From: Paenibacillus lacisoli
Lineage (GTDB): Bacteria > Bacillota > Bacilli > Paenibacillales > Paenibacillaceae
Length of the DNA: 64,000 nucleotides
Direction of reading: 5' to 3'
NCBI RefSeq assembly: GCF_030580655.1
Contig: NZ_JAUQTB010000005.1
Span: 62,001-126,000, forward strand
Positions 1-7,970 of the stretch are shown here, piece after piece. Numbering within the stretch: the stretch's first letter is position 1; every line of letters begins with the position of its first letter. The position numbers and the translations under genes were made by a program. The notes beneath the pieces are model-generated. The model was given only the letters and a program-made list of their open reading frames with translations. It was not told the origin of the DNA and did not search any database.

Positions 1-1269
1 GTATTTGTCTTCCAGGGAAGTTCCCTGCGGAAGCAGGCTGACCAATTCTTTGTTGTCGCCGTATTTCCAGTCCTTGCCTTCAAAGCCCATGTTCAGGAGC
101 AATTGTCCTTCCTGGCTGGTCGAGTAATCAATGATATCCATGATACGCTCGAATTTCTCATCGCTGATGTCCGGCGAGAAGATCAGGGAAGACCAGAAGT
201 TCGGCTGCTCCAGGTTGCGGTATTTACCGTCATCACCAACTACGAGCGCTGTGTGGACCAGATCATCACTGTTAACACCAAGGTTTTTCTTCATGTCTGT
301 ATCTACATCTTTGCGGTATGAAGCCAGTCCGCCGAGGGATGCAATTGCCGCTACACCTTTGACTCTGAAGTTATCGCTGGCTTCACTGCTCTTCCAGGTA
401 TAGAACTCCGGATTCATCAGACCTTCCTTGTATGCCTTCTGCATCAATTTCAGACCTGTCAATGTTTCGGGATCAGCTGGTCCCCAGTGGAATTTGCCGT
501 CTTCCCCGCGGTAATAAGCAGACTCGACGCGGGAATGCTCGCTGTTCGCCATGATAATGTTAGTCAGGGCATCATCCGAGTTGTAGGAGATCGGAACCAG
601 CTTGGAGCCCACTTTGCCCGGGTCCTTTTCTTTGACCAATTCGGCATAATGCATCAGTTCACTTGTTGTATAAGCATCTTTCAATTCAAATCCGACAGCT
701 TTGGCCCAGTCCTTGCGCAGAGCGATAACGCCGATTTGATTGACGAGCGGATCTGCAGGTTTATTCTGGTAATACACCGGTTTAGGCAGAATGTACGTGC
801 CGCCTGTCATTTCTTCCAGTTTGTCTCCAAGACCTGTCAGCTTGTAGGCCGCAGCCACGTTCGGCCAGCGCTCTTTCCAGTCATCCGGGAATTTATAAAG
901 CAGCCCTTGATCGACATAGTTCATGAAGTCGCCGTGCACATAGTTCCAGCTCGCCACATCAGGCAGATCGCCGGAGTTAACCCACAGACGAAGCTTTTCC
1001 GGCCAGGAATCCCACTGCACATAGTTGTAATCCCAATCCACATTAAACTTGTCCATCCAATACTTGTGGAACTCATTATCCATCTGTCCGTCTTTAACTT
1101 CGATCGTTTGGGCTACGGAAATCTTCAGCTTGTCTTTGTAGTTTCCATCCGCATCCTTCTCATTTCCACCGGAACTTTTGCTATTCGAGCAGGCTGTTGC
1201 AGTCAGCATAACCAGTGACATCGCGACTGCCAGAAGAGGCTTGAAAGGCAGCTTTTTCTTCGTTTTCAT
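1..1269 (-). CDS. Extracellular sugar-binding lipoprotein of an ABC importer (partial, C-terminus cut by window edge)
   Basis: Reads from ATG at 1269 to the window edge without a stop; 423 residues are visible. The N-terminus is basic (MKTKKKLPFK), followed by a hydrophobic stretch and a lipobox ending TATAC-S, so the mature protein should be lipid-anchored outside the cell. The body is rich in Trp, Tyr and Asp with the plan of the large LplA/YtcQ-type extracellular solute-binding proteins that serve oligosaccharide importers in Bacillales. It lies directly downstream of two permease genes on the same strand, which supports the importer assignment. No ATPase gene is in this operon as seen; such systems often share a common MsmX-type ATPase (family knowledge). 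The actual sugar cannot be read from the sequence. Confidence 0.88.
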   Translation of the reverse strand, partial: MKTKKKLPFKPLLAVAMSLVMLTATACSNSKSSGGNEKDADGNYKDKLKISVAQTIEVKDGQMDNEFHKYWMDKFNVDWDYNYVQWDSWPEKLRLWVNSGDLPDVASWNYVHGDFMNYVDQGLLYKFPDDWKERWPNVAAAYKLTGLGDKLEEMTGGTYILPKPVYYQNKPADPLVNQIGVIALRKDWAKAVGFELKDAYTTSELMHYAELVKEKDPGKVGSKLVPISYNSDDALTNIIMANSEHSRVESAYYRGEDGKFHWGPADPETLTGLKLMQKAYKEGLMNPEFYTWKSSEASDNFRVKGVAAIASLGGLASYRKDVDTDMKKNLGVNSDDLVHTALVVGDDGKYRNLEQPNFWSSLIFSPDISDEKFERIMDIIDYSTSQEGQLLLNMGFEGKDWKYGDNKELVSLLPQGTSLEDKY

Positions 1270-1321
1270 GTTTTACCCCCACTTTGGATTTGTTTTTTGT
1301 GGTTCAACATTCAAGATGCAG

Positions 1322-2224
1322 CTAGGTTTTGATCGCCCCGGTCAACACCCCCTTGGCAAAGTGCTTTTGCAGCAGCGGAAAGAAGCACATAATCGGCACC
1401 ATCGATACGAATACCGAAGCCATCTTCATTCCCGTGGAGAAACCGGATTTATTCAGCGAGTCTACACTGGATGCGTTCGAGACGTTAGTGCTGGATTCCA
1501 CAATGATGGTCCTCAGGACATTCTGCAGCGGCAGCATATCCGATTTGCGCAGGAATATCATCGCGTCATACCAGCTGTTCCAGAAGGCCACACCATAGAA
1601 CAGGGTGATCGTCGCCATAATAGGGGCTGCCAGCGGAAGCACAACGGAGAACAGAATTCTCCACTCACCGGCGCCATCCAGTCTTGCTGATTCCATCAAG
1701 GATTCCGGAAGCCCCTGGAAGTAGTTCATCATGAGAATCATGTTGAAGGCACTGAAGCTTCCGACCAGAATGACGGACCACAGTGATCCGGTTAAATGCA
1801 GCGACTTCATCACCAGGTACAGCGGAACAATACCGCCGTTGAAGATCATGGTAAACAGGACCAGGAAGAAGATCGGCTTCTTGCCCGGGAATTTGCTGCG
1901 GCTGAGTCCATAAGCCATGGTACTGGTCAGGAACAAGCTTAACGGCAGGCCGACTACCATGATTTTAATCGTGTTCCAGAAGCCGGTAAGAATCCTGCCA
2001 TCCTGGAACAGCGCTCTGTAGGCATCCAGCGTCGGATGCTTCGGAAACAGCATCATCGGGTTGTCCGCATATTCCTTTTGCGAGGCGAAAGAAATTGCAA
2101 TTACGTTCAGGAACGGAATCAGAATGACCAAGGCCATCACCAGCAGAACAGCGAACAGGAAGTAGTCCAGGAACGTCATTTTGCCAATCCGGTATTTATG
2201 CCGTTTAACAGCAGGGGTACTCAT
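1322..2224 (-). CDS. Carbohydrate ABC transporter permease (LplC/YtcP type)
   Basis: A 300-residue inner-membrane protein with about six hydrophobic segments. It has the cytoplasmic EAA loop typical of binding-protein-dependent permeases (ESARLDGAGEWRILF, roughly residues 180-195), which docks on the ATPase. The C-terminus ending GVLTGAIKT is typical of the LplC/YtcP subfamily. It would form a heterodimeric channel with the permease encoded just upstream at 2243-3202 (18-bp gap) and receive substrate from the lipoprotein encoded downstream. The length is normal for the family. Substrate is unknown. Confidence 0.9.
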   Translation of the reverse strand: MSTPAVKRHKYRIGKMTFLDYFLFAVLLVMALVILIPFLNVIAISFASQKEYADNPMMLFPKHPTLDAYRALFQDGRILTGFWNTIKIMVVGLPLSLFLTSTMAYGLSRSKFPGKKPIFFLVLFTMIFNGGIVPLYLVMKSLHLTGSLWSVILVGSFSAFNMILMMNYFQGLPESLMESARLDGAGEWRILFSVVLPLAAPIMATITLFYGVAFWNSWYDAMIFLRKSDMLPLQNVLRTIIVESSTNVSNASSVDSLNKSGFSTGMKMASVFVSMVPIMCFFPLLQKHFAKGVLTGAIKT

Positions 2225-2242
2225 CTCTTTTGCACTCCTTTC

Positions 2243-3202
2243 TTAGCGGAATAATCCGTCTCCGCCCATCATTTTAGCTATCCGGTCTGCAGCGAGCAGC
2301 AGGATCATGTTCACGAGCGAGCGGAACAGACTGACTGCAGTAGAGAACGAGAAGTCCGTTGAAGACTGGAACGTAATCCGGTAAATATACACGTCCAGTA
2401 CCTGGGATACATTCTGCGTCGCTGCATTCGCCAGGTTGAAAATTTGGTCAAAGCCGGCAGACATCAGGCCGCCCACATTCAGGATGAACATGACCGTAAC
2501 GGTCGGCAGGATGTTAGGCAGTGTAATCCGGAAAATCTGCTGCATCCGTGAAGCTCCGTCAATCTGAGCGGATTCATATTGATCCTGGTCAATACCTGAG
2601 ATGGCTGCCAGGAAAATGATTGCGCCCCACCCTGTCGATTTCCAGATATCGGTGAGGATCAGCATCGGCAGGAACATTTTCTCGGATCCCAGGAAGTTAA
2701 TGGTCGGCAGTCCCAGCAGCTGCAGAGTACCGTTCAGCAGTCCGTCATAAGACAGGACATTGATAACGATACCGGATACGATAATCCAGGACAGAAACTG
2801 CGGGAACGTAAATACGGTCTGGAACAATTTCTTTGTCTTCCGCATCCGCAGCTCGTTTAGCAGAAGCGCCAGCAGGATCGGAAACGGGAATGTAATAACA
2901 AGCTTGATAATATTGACGTACAGTGTTCTCCACACCGCATCGGCGAATGCCGGGTCACGGAACACGTAAGTAAAGTTCTCCAGTCCGGCCCATGGGCTTC
3001 CCCATATCCCCATATTGGCTTTGTAATGCTTAAATGCCAGCGATAAGCCGCCCATCGGCAGATAAGCAAACAGGATCAGCCAGATTAATCCGGGAATAAG
3101 CAGCGTGTACGTCATGCGATGCTTCCAAATCTCCGTGAATATATTCGTTTTTTTGGAACTCGCCTTTGCGTTTTTGTTCGGCCCTACGGCTGCAGGTTTC
3201 AA
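2243..3202 (-). CDS. Sugar ABC transporter permease (LplB/YteP type)
   Basis: An inner-membrane permease of 319 residues with an N-terminal cytoplasmic tail (MKPAAVGPNK), about six membrane segments and an EAA loop (ESAQIDGASRMQQIFRITLP). It pairs with the permease at 1322-2224. I place the start at TTG 3202, because a GAGGAG Shine-Dalgarno sits 7 bases upstream. A GTG at 3217 in the same frame would overlap that site, and an ATG at 3209 is in a different frame. The gene begins 33 bases after the esterase stop, so co-transcription from the promoter at 4140-4168 is likely. Confidence 0.88.
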   Translation of the reverse strand: MKPAAVGPNKNAKASSKKTNIFTEIWKHRMTYTLLIPGLIWLILFAYLPMGGLSLAFKHYKANMGIWGSPWAGLENFTYVFRDPAFADAVWRTLYVNIIKLVITFPFPILLALLLNELRMRKTKKLFQTVFTFPQFLSWIIVSGIVINVLSYDGLLNGTLQLLGLPTINFLGSEKMFLPMLILTDIWKSTGWGAIIFLAAISGIDQDQYESAQIDGASRMQQIFRITLPNILPTVTVMFILNVGGLMSAGFDQIFNLANAATQNVSQVLDVYIYRITFQSSTDFSFSTAVSLFRSLVNMILLLAADRIAKMMGGDGLFR

Positions 3203-3218
3203 TTGGCATCTCCTCACT

Positions 3219-3276
3219 ATTCTCGGGTCTTGTCTTCAAACAGAAAATTCTTCGGTCTTGTCTTCAAACAGAAAAT
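3219..3276. repeat. 28-bp-period tandem duplication at the 3' end of the esterase gene
   Basis: Positions 3219-3248 and 3247-3276 are near-identical 30-base direct repeats with a 28-base period; 23 bases in a row (3226-3248 and 3254-3276) are exact copies. Because 28 is not a multiple of three, the second copy is read in a different frame and provides the present stop of the esterase. Confidence 0.85.
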
Positions 3277-4009
3277 CAAAAGCGGTGTGCAAATGCTCTT
3301 CCCAGAAGTGCCAGTCGTGTGTGCCCGGTCCTTCAACGTAACGAAAATCAAACGGGCTGTTCTCCATGTAACCGGCAAATTCCCGGTTCATTCCCACAAA
3401 CGGATCCTCCGAACCACAGCAGCATAATACCGGTGGCAGCGTGCATCCTGCTTGAACCAGCTGTCCAGACAGCGCATACAAATCCTGCCCGGGCTTAACC
3501 GCAAGCTCTGTTCCGAACACAGCCTGCATCTCCCTGACCATGCCCTCCGGCATCGCCGGATCAGCCAGACGCTGACGGATATCGGTAACACCGGAGAAGG
3601 ACACCACCTTGGCATACCGCTCCGGGTAGGTCAAGGCGCATTTCAGCGCACCATAGCCGCCCATAGACAGACCGGCTACATAGGTGTTCTGCGGATCGCT
3701 GTTCAGATGCAGCAGGCGTCCGCACAGATCCGGAAGTTCCTCCGTGATGTAGGAAAAGTAGTCCAGTCCGTATTCCATATCCGTGTAATAGCTCCTATTC
3801 ACTTCCGGCATGATAACTGTGCATCCATACCTTGCCGCATACATTTCAACGGTGGTCAACCGCTGCCAGGTACTGGAGTTATCACCTGCACCGTGCAGCA
3901 AATACAGCGTGCTTGAAGTTGGAATTCCGGTATCGACTGGAGAAATCACATGGATGCTGGTTGTCATCCGCAGGGTTGGCGAACCTGTATCTATTTTTAA
4001 ATGCGCCAT
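3236..4009 (-). CDS. Alpha/beta-hydrolase esterase (tributyrin esterase / esterase D-like family)
   Basis: A 257-residue cytoplasmic esterase of the family containing tributyrin esterase EstA and S-formylglutathione hydrolase. The nucleophile elbow GLSMGGYGAL places the catalytic serine at about residue 115. An acidic residue in CGSEDPF and a histidine in GPGTHDWHFW fit the rest of the triad, and LYLLHGAGDN supplies the oxyanion region. It is the first gene of the sugar importer operon, so deacylation of an imported acylated (for example acetylated) sugar is a reasonable inference, not shown. The last residues (EEFSV) come from a 28-bp duplication; without it the protein would end DKTRE. Confidence 0.87.
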   Translation of the reverse strand: MAHLKIDTGSPTLRMTTSIHVISPVDTGIPTSSTLYLLHGAGDNSSTWQRLTTVEMYAARYGCTVIMPEVNRSYYTDMEYGLDYFSYITEELPDLCGRLLHLNSDPQNTYVAGLSMGGYGALKCALTYPERYAKVVSFSGVTDIRQRLADPAMPEGMVREMQAVFGTELAVKPGQDLYALSGQLVQAGCTLPPVLCCCGSEDPFVGMNREFAGYMENSPFDFRYVEGPGTHDWHFWEEHLHTAFDFLFEDKTEEFSV

Positions 4010-4121
4010 ATGTAACCCCTTTCATTTCAATTCTCTGTCGTGTGTCGACTTTGGCGAACATCTGCTCAACAAACAGTGAGCATCACGATTCGGCCCTCTC
4101 AGAAAATTGAAAGCGATTTTT

Positions 4122-4135
4122 TCGAATCGTTTCGA
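4122..4135. promoter_or_regulatory. LacI-type operator candidate at the importer promoter
   Basis: TCGAATCGTTTCGA is an almost perfect 14-base palindrome with a central CG, as seen in LacI/GalR-family and CcpA sites. It starts 5 bases downstream of the -10 box of the minus-strand promoter at 4140-4168, so it should overlap the transcription start and act as a repressor site. The cognate regulator is not encoded in this window. Confidence 0.5.
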
Positions 4136-4139
4136 TAAC

Positions 4140-4168
4140 ATCATAATCCTGATATCTGAACCTGTCAA
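4140..4168 (-). promoter_or_regulatory. Sigma-A promoter of the esterase/sugar importer operon
   Basis: On the minus strand TTGACA (4168-4163) is followed after 17 bases by TATGAT (4145-4140). It is correctly placed and oriented to transcribe the esterase, both permeases and the binding protein, giving a leader of about 125 bases. Confidence 0.72.
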
Positions 4169-4260
4169 CAACCTTTTTAAAAAGTTTCATTCCGTAGTTT
4201 TTTTGTTTAAACCCTTTAAAAACACTGCTAATACGCAGAAAAATAATTCTTTCGCATTAT

Positions 4261-4276
4261 TGGCAAGCGCTTTCAT
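4261..4276. promoter_or_regulatory. Catabolite-responsive element (cre-like) candidate
   Basis: TTGGCAAGCGCTTTCA (starting one base before 4261) matches the CcpA cre consensus around a central CG with one mismatch in the left arm. It lies in the divergent intergenic region, just upstream of the -35 box at 4284, between a sugar importer and a hydrolase, where carbon catabolite control would make sense. Confidence 0.45.
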
Positions 4277-4283
4277 TTTACAA

Positions 4284-4311
4284 TTGACAAAAATGCCTTA
4301 TTTGTAATAAT
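4284..4311 (+). promoter_or_regulatory. Sigma-A promoter candidate for the serine hydrolase
   Basis: TTGACA at 4284-4289 is followed after 16 bases by AATAAT at 4306-4311. It reads toward the serine hydrolase gene and is about 35 bases upstream of the first possible ATG. Confidence 0.55.
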
Positions 4312-4333
4312 CTCAGGAATAAACATCAGGAAT

Positions 4334-4345
4334 GGAAACGTTTCT
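4334..4345. promoter_or_regulatory. Palindromic operator candidate GGAAACGTTTC
   Basis: GAAACGTTTC is a perfect palindrome with a central CG, typical of LacI/GalR or CcpA sites, and lies immediately before ATG 4346. If translation starts at ATG 4421 instead, the site falls in the leader, a normal place for a roadblock operator. Confidence 0.4.
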
Positions 4346-5326
4346 ATGGAAATTATCAATTTTCCCTCATGTATGCAGGATATAGCTGTATATGATGGCA
4401 GGAAAGGAAGTCATAAGGATATGTTTTTTCAACGATCCCGTTTTACACAACAGATTTCCAGCCGGAATCTGAATGTACTGTCTGCACGGGTGATCCAGCA
4501 CGGCGAACTGCTTGATCAGTGGAACCCTGGAACCGATATCCGCAGGCTGCAGCATTCCGTAAGTAAATCCTTTACATGTATGGCTGTCGGTTTAGCGATC
4601 GCAGAAGGCAAGCTGTCCTTGGAATCACGTCTGACAGACTTTTATCCGTCCTTTGGCGGGCAGGTACAGAGCTCTCCTTCCCCCCCCGGCGAGTTATCCC
4701 TGTATCATCTGCTCTGCATGGCTTCAGGACATGACTCACCGCCCCTCTGGGCGGAAGAACGTGATACGCTTCAGGAAAAGGACTGGGTGAAATACTATCT
4801 GTCGCTTCCTCTGGACCGGCTGCCCGGAGAGACCTTTACCTACAGCAGCGGTGATACCTTTATGATCTCAGCGATGGTTCAGGCCGCAGTCGGAGAAACC
4901 GTGCGGGATTACCTGACTCCGCGGCTGTTCGAGCCGTTGGGAATCCATGATGTTCGCTGGGATACCTCTCCGCTGGGTATCACGCTGGGATGTACAGGAC
5001 TCTGGGTTAGCTGCGAGGAGCTGAGCCGCTTTGGTCAGCTGCTGCTGCAGAAGGGGCACTGGCAGGGAAGGCAGCTGATTCCGGAGGAGTGGATCACTCT
5101 GGTTACGCGGAGACACATTGATACACCGGGAACGGCAGATTGGGGCGTCGGGTACGGCTGCCAGTTCTGGATGTGCTCCCATGGCGCTTACCGTGCTGAC
5201 GGCATGCACGGACAATTCTGTATTGTACTTCCGGAACAGGACGCGGTAGTTGCCATTAACAGTGAAGAAGAGGATATGCAGGGGATCCTTAATGTAGTCT
5301 GGTCTGAAATTTTACCGCAGCTGTGA
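4346..5326 (+). CDS. Serine hydrolase, beta-lactamase / class C-like family
   Basis: A 326-residue protein of the beta-lactamase-related serine hydrolase family (Pfam Beta-lactamase). The SxxK nucleophile motif is SVSK at residues 71-74, a tyrosine motif of YSS type follows in FTYSSGDTF, and the C-terminal HGQFCIVLPEQD region fits the third box. No signal peptide is evident, so it may be cytoplasmic. The start is uncertain: ATG 4346 has only an AGGAA 13 bases upstream, whereas ATG 4421 is preceded by AAAGGAAG at a better distance. It is transcribed divergently from the sugar importer and could share its regulation. Confidence 0.85.
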   Translation: MEIINFPSCMQDIAVYDGRKGSHKDMFFQRSRFTQQISSRNLNVLSARVIQHGELLDQWNPGTDIRRLQHSVSKSFTCMAVGLAIAEGKLSLESRLTDFYPSFGGQVQSSPSPPGELSLYHLLCMASGHDSPPLWAEERDTLQEKDWVKYYLSLPLDRLPGETFTYSSGDTFMISAMVQAAVGETVRDYLTPRLFEPLGIHDVRWDTSPLGITLGCTGLWVSCEELSRFGQLLLQKGHWQGRQLIPEEWITLVTRRHIDTPGTADWGVGYGCQFWMCSHGAYRADGMHGQFCIVLPEQDAVVAINSEEEDMQGILNVVWSEILPQL

Positions 5327-5346
5327 ACTACGGCGTTCCTCATCAG

Positions 5347-5383
5347 AAAAAACGGTATCATCCGGGGATGATACCGTTTTTTC
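5347..5383. terminator. Bidirectional rho-independent terminator
   Basis: A 13-bp perfect stem (AACGGTATCATCC / GGATGATACCGTT) flanked by runs of A and T on both sides lies between the convergent serine hydrolase and the endonuclease/phosphatase-family gene. Confidence 0.85.
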
Positions 5384-5400
5384 TTATTCATTTTATTTCC

Positions 5401-6306
5401 TTATTCATCCTCTTCCGCATACTGCTTATTCACAATCACGTCAGCCACTACCGGGAAATGATCCGAAGGCATTTTGCCCTCCCGATGATCAGTAATGATA
5501 CCAAAGCGGCTGACCCGGACACCGCGGGATACAAAGATAAAGTCAATATCGCTGTCGAATAAAATATCATGCTCTGGTGCGGAAGCCACATAGTCCGGGA
5601 AAAGCCGGGCCGCCGTCTCGCGGGAATCGAAGCCCTGAAAGGTGAATGCAGGTCCAAAATGCCGGTATTCCGCCGCAGCCGATGCATCGCGCAGCAGCGG
5701 CTCGGCTTCGCCTTCTTCTCTGCCGGAAAGTATGCGGTAGGTCTCTGAATTATGGGTCACATTAAAGTCTCCGGTAAGCACCGCCGCAGGCAGTGGACCC
5801 ATTTCTTTGATCCGCTGCTTAATCAGATGCGCACTTTCCTTTACAGCCTCCTGGCCAATATGGTCAAAATGTGTGTTGAGATGAACAAATTCCTCTCCCG
5901 TGTAGATATCACGGAACCGGCACCAGGTCACCATCCGAGTGCACCCTGCATCCCAGCCGAGCCTGCCTGGTGTCTCCGGCTCTTCTGACAGCCAAAAATG
6001 TCCCTGCTGCAAGGGCTCCAGCCTTCTCTTCAGATAGAAAATACAGGCATACTCGCCATCCTGCTTTCCATCCTCCCGGCCTGCGCCAATCCAGCCGTAT
6101 TCAGGCAGCAGTTCCTCCAAATCCATCAACTGGTTATGCAGCACTTCCTGCATGCCGACGAGATCCGGACGGTGGAAGCGTACGACGCCCGCCACCAGCT
6201 CTCTGCGGCTGTTCCACATATTATCGCCTTCCCGGTCATAGTCATTCTTGATGTTATAGGTCATGAAGCGAAGCTCCAGGTCCGGGATCACATGATTATT
6301 GCTCAT
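5401..6306 (-). CDS. Endonuclease/exonuclease/phosphatase family protein
   Basis: A 301-residue protein with the metal-dependent EEP fold. Visible motifs in order are LRFMTYNIKND near the N-terminus, VGMQEV with the metal-binding glutamate, NTHFDH with the catalytic histidine region, LTGDFNVTHNS with Asp and Asn, and SDHFPV with the terminal Asp-His pair. All catalytic boxes are present, so it should be active as a phosphodiesterase or phosphatase; the true substrate (nucleic acid, sugar phosphate or lipid) cannot be told. No signal peptide. A GAGGTG Shine-Dalgarno precedes ATG 6306. Confidence 0.88.
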   Translation of the reverse strand: MSNNHVIPDLELRFMTYNIKNDYDREGDNMWNSRRELVAGVVRFHRPDLVGMQEVLHNQLMDLEELLPEYGWIGAGREDGKQDGEYACIFYLKRRLEPLQQGHFWLSEEPETPGRLGWDAGCTRMVTWCRFRDIYTGEEFVHLNTHFDHIGQEAVKESAHLIKQRIKEMGPLPAAVLTGDFNVTHNSETYRILSGREEGEAEPLLRDASAAAEYRHFGPAFTFQGFDSRETAARLFPDYVASAPEHDILFDSDIDFIFVSRGVRVSRFGIITDHREGKMPSDHFPVVADVIVNKQYAEEDE

Positions 6307-6410
6307 TCATAGGCACCTCATTCCCCAGATTTTTCTTCAGATCACTTGGTATGATCTGCCATGAACCTATCACTATCTCGGGGCCAAGTCAAAAAAGATG
6401 ATCCTGCAAA

Positions 6411-6452
6411 TGAAAACAACCTTACCCGACAAGCTGCCGGAATAAGGTTGTT
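6411..6452 (-). terminator. Terminator of the rph-rdgB operon
   Basis: Arms AACAACCTTA (6415-6424) and TAAGGTTGTT (6443-6452) form a 10-bp stem around a GC-rich loop, followed on the minus strand by TTTTC. It lies 47 bases past the rdgB stop. Confidence 0.7.
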
Positions 6453-6498
6453 ATAGTCACATCAAGCTGGTTTGAACGGAAAGCTGTTACTTAACTAA

Positions 6499-7125
6499 CT
6501 ACCGGTTCAGCTTAGCGATCAGAGCGCGAAGTGCCTTCCCGCGATGGCTGATGGCCTGCTTCTGTTCCAACGACAGCTCTGCCATCGTCTTGCTGTACTC
6601 CGGCAGATAGAATAACGGGTCATAACCAAACCCGCCTGACCCGCCGCTCTCGGCTGTGATCCAGCCTTCCACCCTGCCGGATGCCTCCACCGATTCACCA
6701 CTAACCGGATCATACAATACGAGCGCACATTCAAAATGAGCCGGGCTCAGCAGAGGCTGCTCCGTATCTTCACCGGCAAGCTTGGATTCGAGCACATCCA
6801 GTAATTTGAGATTATTCTCATCATCACTTGCACCTTCTCCCGCATAACGCGCCGAGTAGACACCGGGTGCTCCATCCAGGAGCTGTACACAGAGGCCGGA
6901 ATCATCGGCAAGAACCGGAAGCTGCAGGGCGTCCCCCACCGCTTTGGCTTTCTTCATCGCATTCGCGGCAAAGGTATCCCCGTCCTCTATGATTTCAGGC
7001 AGCCCCTCATAGTCGTACATGCTCTTGACTTCCTTACCCAACGCGGCAAAAGCATGCGCAAATTCACGGACCTTGCCCTTATTCTTCGTGGCAACAATAA
7101 CGACCGGGCTGTCCATTTTCATCAT
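6499..7125 (-). CDS. rdgB: XTP/dITP diphosphatase (RdgB/HAM1 family)
   Basis: A 208-residue house-cleaning nucleotide pyrophosphatase that hydrolyses dITP, ITP and XTP to monophosphates, keeping deaminated purines out of DNA and RNA. Diagnostic motifs are [14 protein letters not shown] at the N-terminus, [21 protein letters not shown] in the middle, GFGYDPLFY, and [10 protein letters not shown] near the end. ATGA overlaps the stop of rph, so the two are translationally coupled, an arrangement common in Bacillales. ATG 7125 is the first of three close ATGs (also 7122 and 7116), so the exact start could be a few codons later. Confidence 0.96.
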   Translation of the reverse strand: MMKMDSPVVIVATKNKGKVREFAHAFAALGKEVKSMYDYEGLPEIIEDGDTFAANAMKKAKAVGDALQLPVLADDSGLCVQLLDGAPGVYSARYAGEGASDDENNLKLLDVLESKLAGEDTEQPLLSPAHFECALVLYDPVSGESVEASGRVEGWITAESGGSGGFGYDPLFYLPEYSKTMAELSLEQKQAISHRGKALRALIAKLNR

Positions 7126-7880
7126 GCTTTCACACCTGCACTGCGCTGCGTAATTTTATCGGCGATCGGTCCCAGAATTTCTTTCTGGTGGCTGATCATC
7201 TCCTGGATCCCCAACTCGCCCAGGCTGATCAGCTGATTCAGCTCTTCACGGTCGAACGGGCTGTCCTCGCCTGTGCCCTGAAGCTCAACAAACTTACCGG
7301 CTCCAGTCATAACCACATTCATATCCACCTTGGCCTTGGAGTCTTCATCATAGTTCAGGTCAAGCACTGGAGTTCCATTGACCACCCCTACGCTGACCGA
7401 TGCCAGAAAATCCGTAATCGGAAACGTCGACAGCTTGTTCTGCTGCGAAAGCTTGTTCATAGCCATGGCCATGGCTACAAATGCCCCTGTAATGGAGGTG
7501 GTGCGTGTGCCGCCGTCAGCCTGAATCACATCACAGTCCAGCGTTATAGTGCGTTCACCGAGTGCCGGCAAATCAACGACGGAACGAAGCGCACGCCCGA
7601 TTAGCCGCTGAATTTCCATCGTACGTCCTGTCAGTTTGCCCCTGGCGGACTCCCGCTGGTTCCGCGAATGGGTCGCACGCGGCAGCATGGAATATTCAGC
7701 AGTCACCCAGCCTTTACCTTGGCCTTTCATAAAGGGTGGAACTCGTTCTTCCACCGTCGCTGTACACATCACCTTCGTATCGCCAACCTGGATGAACACC
7801 GATCCCTCTGCGTATTTATTTACATTGGCTGTTAAAGTAACCGGGCGCAGCTGGTCGCTGTTTCGTCCGTTAGATCTCAT
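7122..7880 (-). CDS. rph: Ribonuclease PH
   Basis: A 252-residue phosphorolytic 3'-5' exoribonuclease that trims the 3' ends of tRNA precursors and acts as a hexamer. Recognised from [14 protein letters not shown] at the N-terminus, the [20 protein letters not shown] box, [19 protein letters not shown], the [16 protein letters not shown] phosphate-binding region and [13 protein letters not shown]. Length is normal. AGGAGG lies 8 bases before ATG 7880. It is followed by rdgB with a 4-base overlap. Confidence 0.97.
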   Translation of the reverse strand: MRSNGRNSDQLRPVTLTANVNKYAEGSVFIQVGDTKVMCTATVEERVPPFMKGQGKGWVTAEYSMLPRATHSRNQRESARGKLTGRTMEIQRLIGRALRSVVDLPALGERTITLDCDVIQADGGTRTTSITGAFVAMAMAMNKLSQQNKLSTFPITDFLASVSVGVVNGTPVLDLNYDEDSKAKVDMNVVMTGAGKFVELQGTGEDSPFDREELNQLISLGELGIQEMISHQKEILGPIADKITQRSAGVKA

Positions 7881-7970
7881 CTGTTCTGCCTCCTACGTAT
7901 GCTTCTCATGAACCTTCTGTATCCATCCTATTTTACCAAAGAGGCTCTGCAAAAGCATCTTTACCTTGAA

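Noticed and set aside
487..1218. A 243-residue plus-strand frame in the first kilobase
   Set aside because: It is antisense to the clear lipoprotein gene that runs off the window edge.
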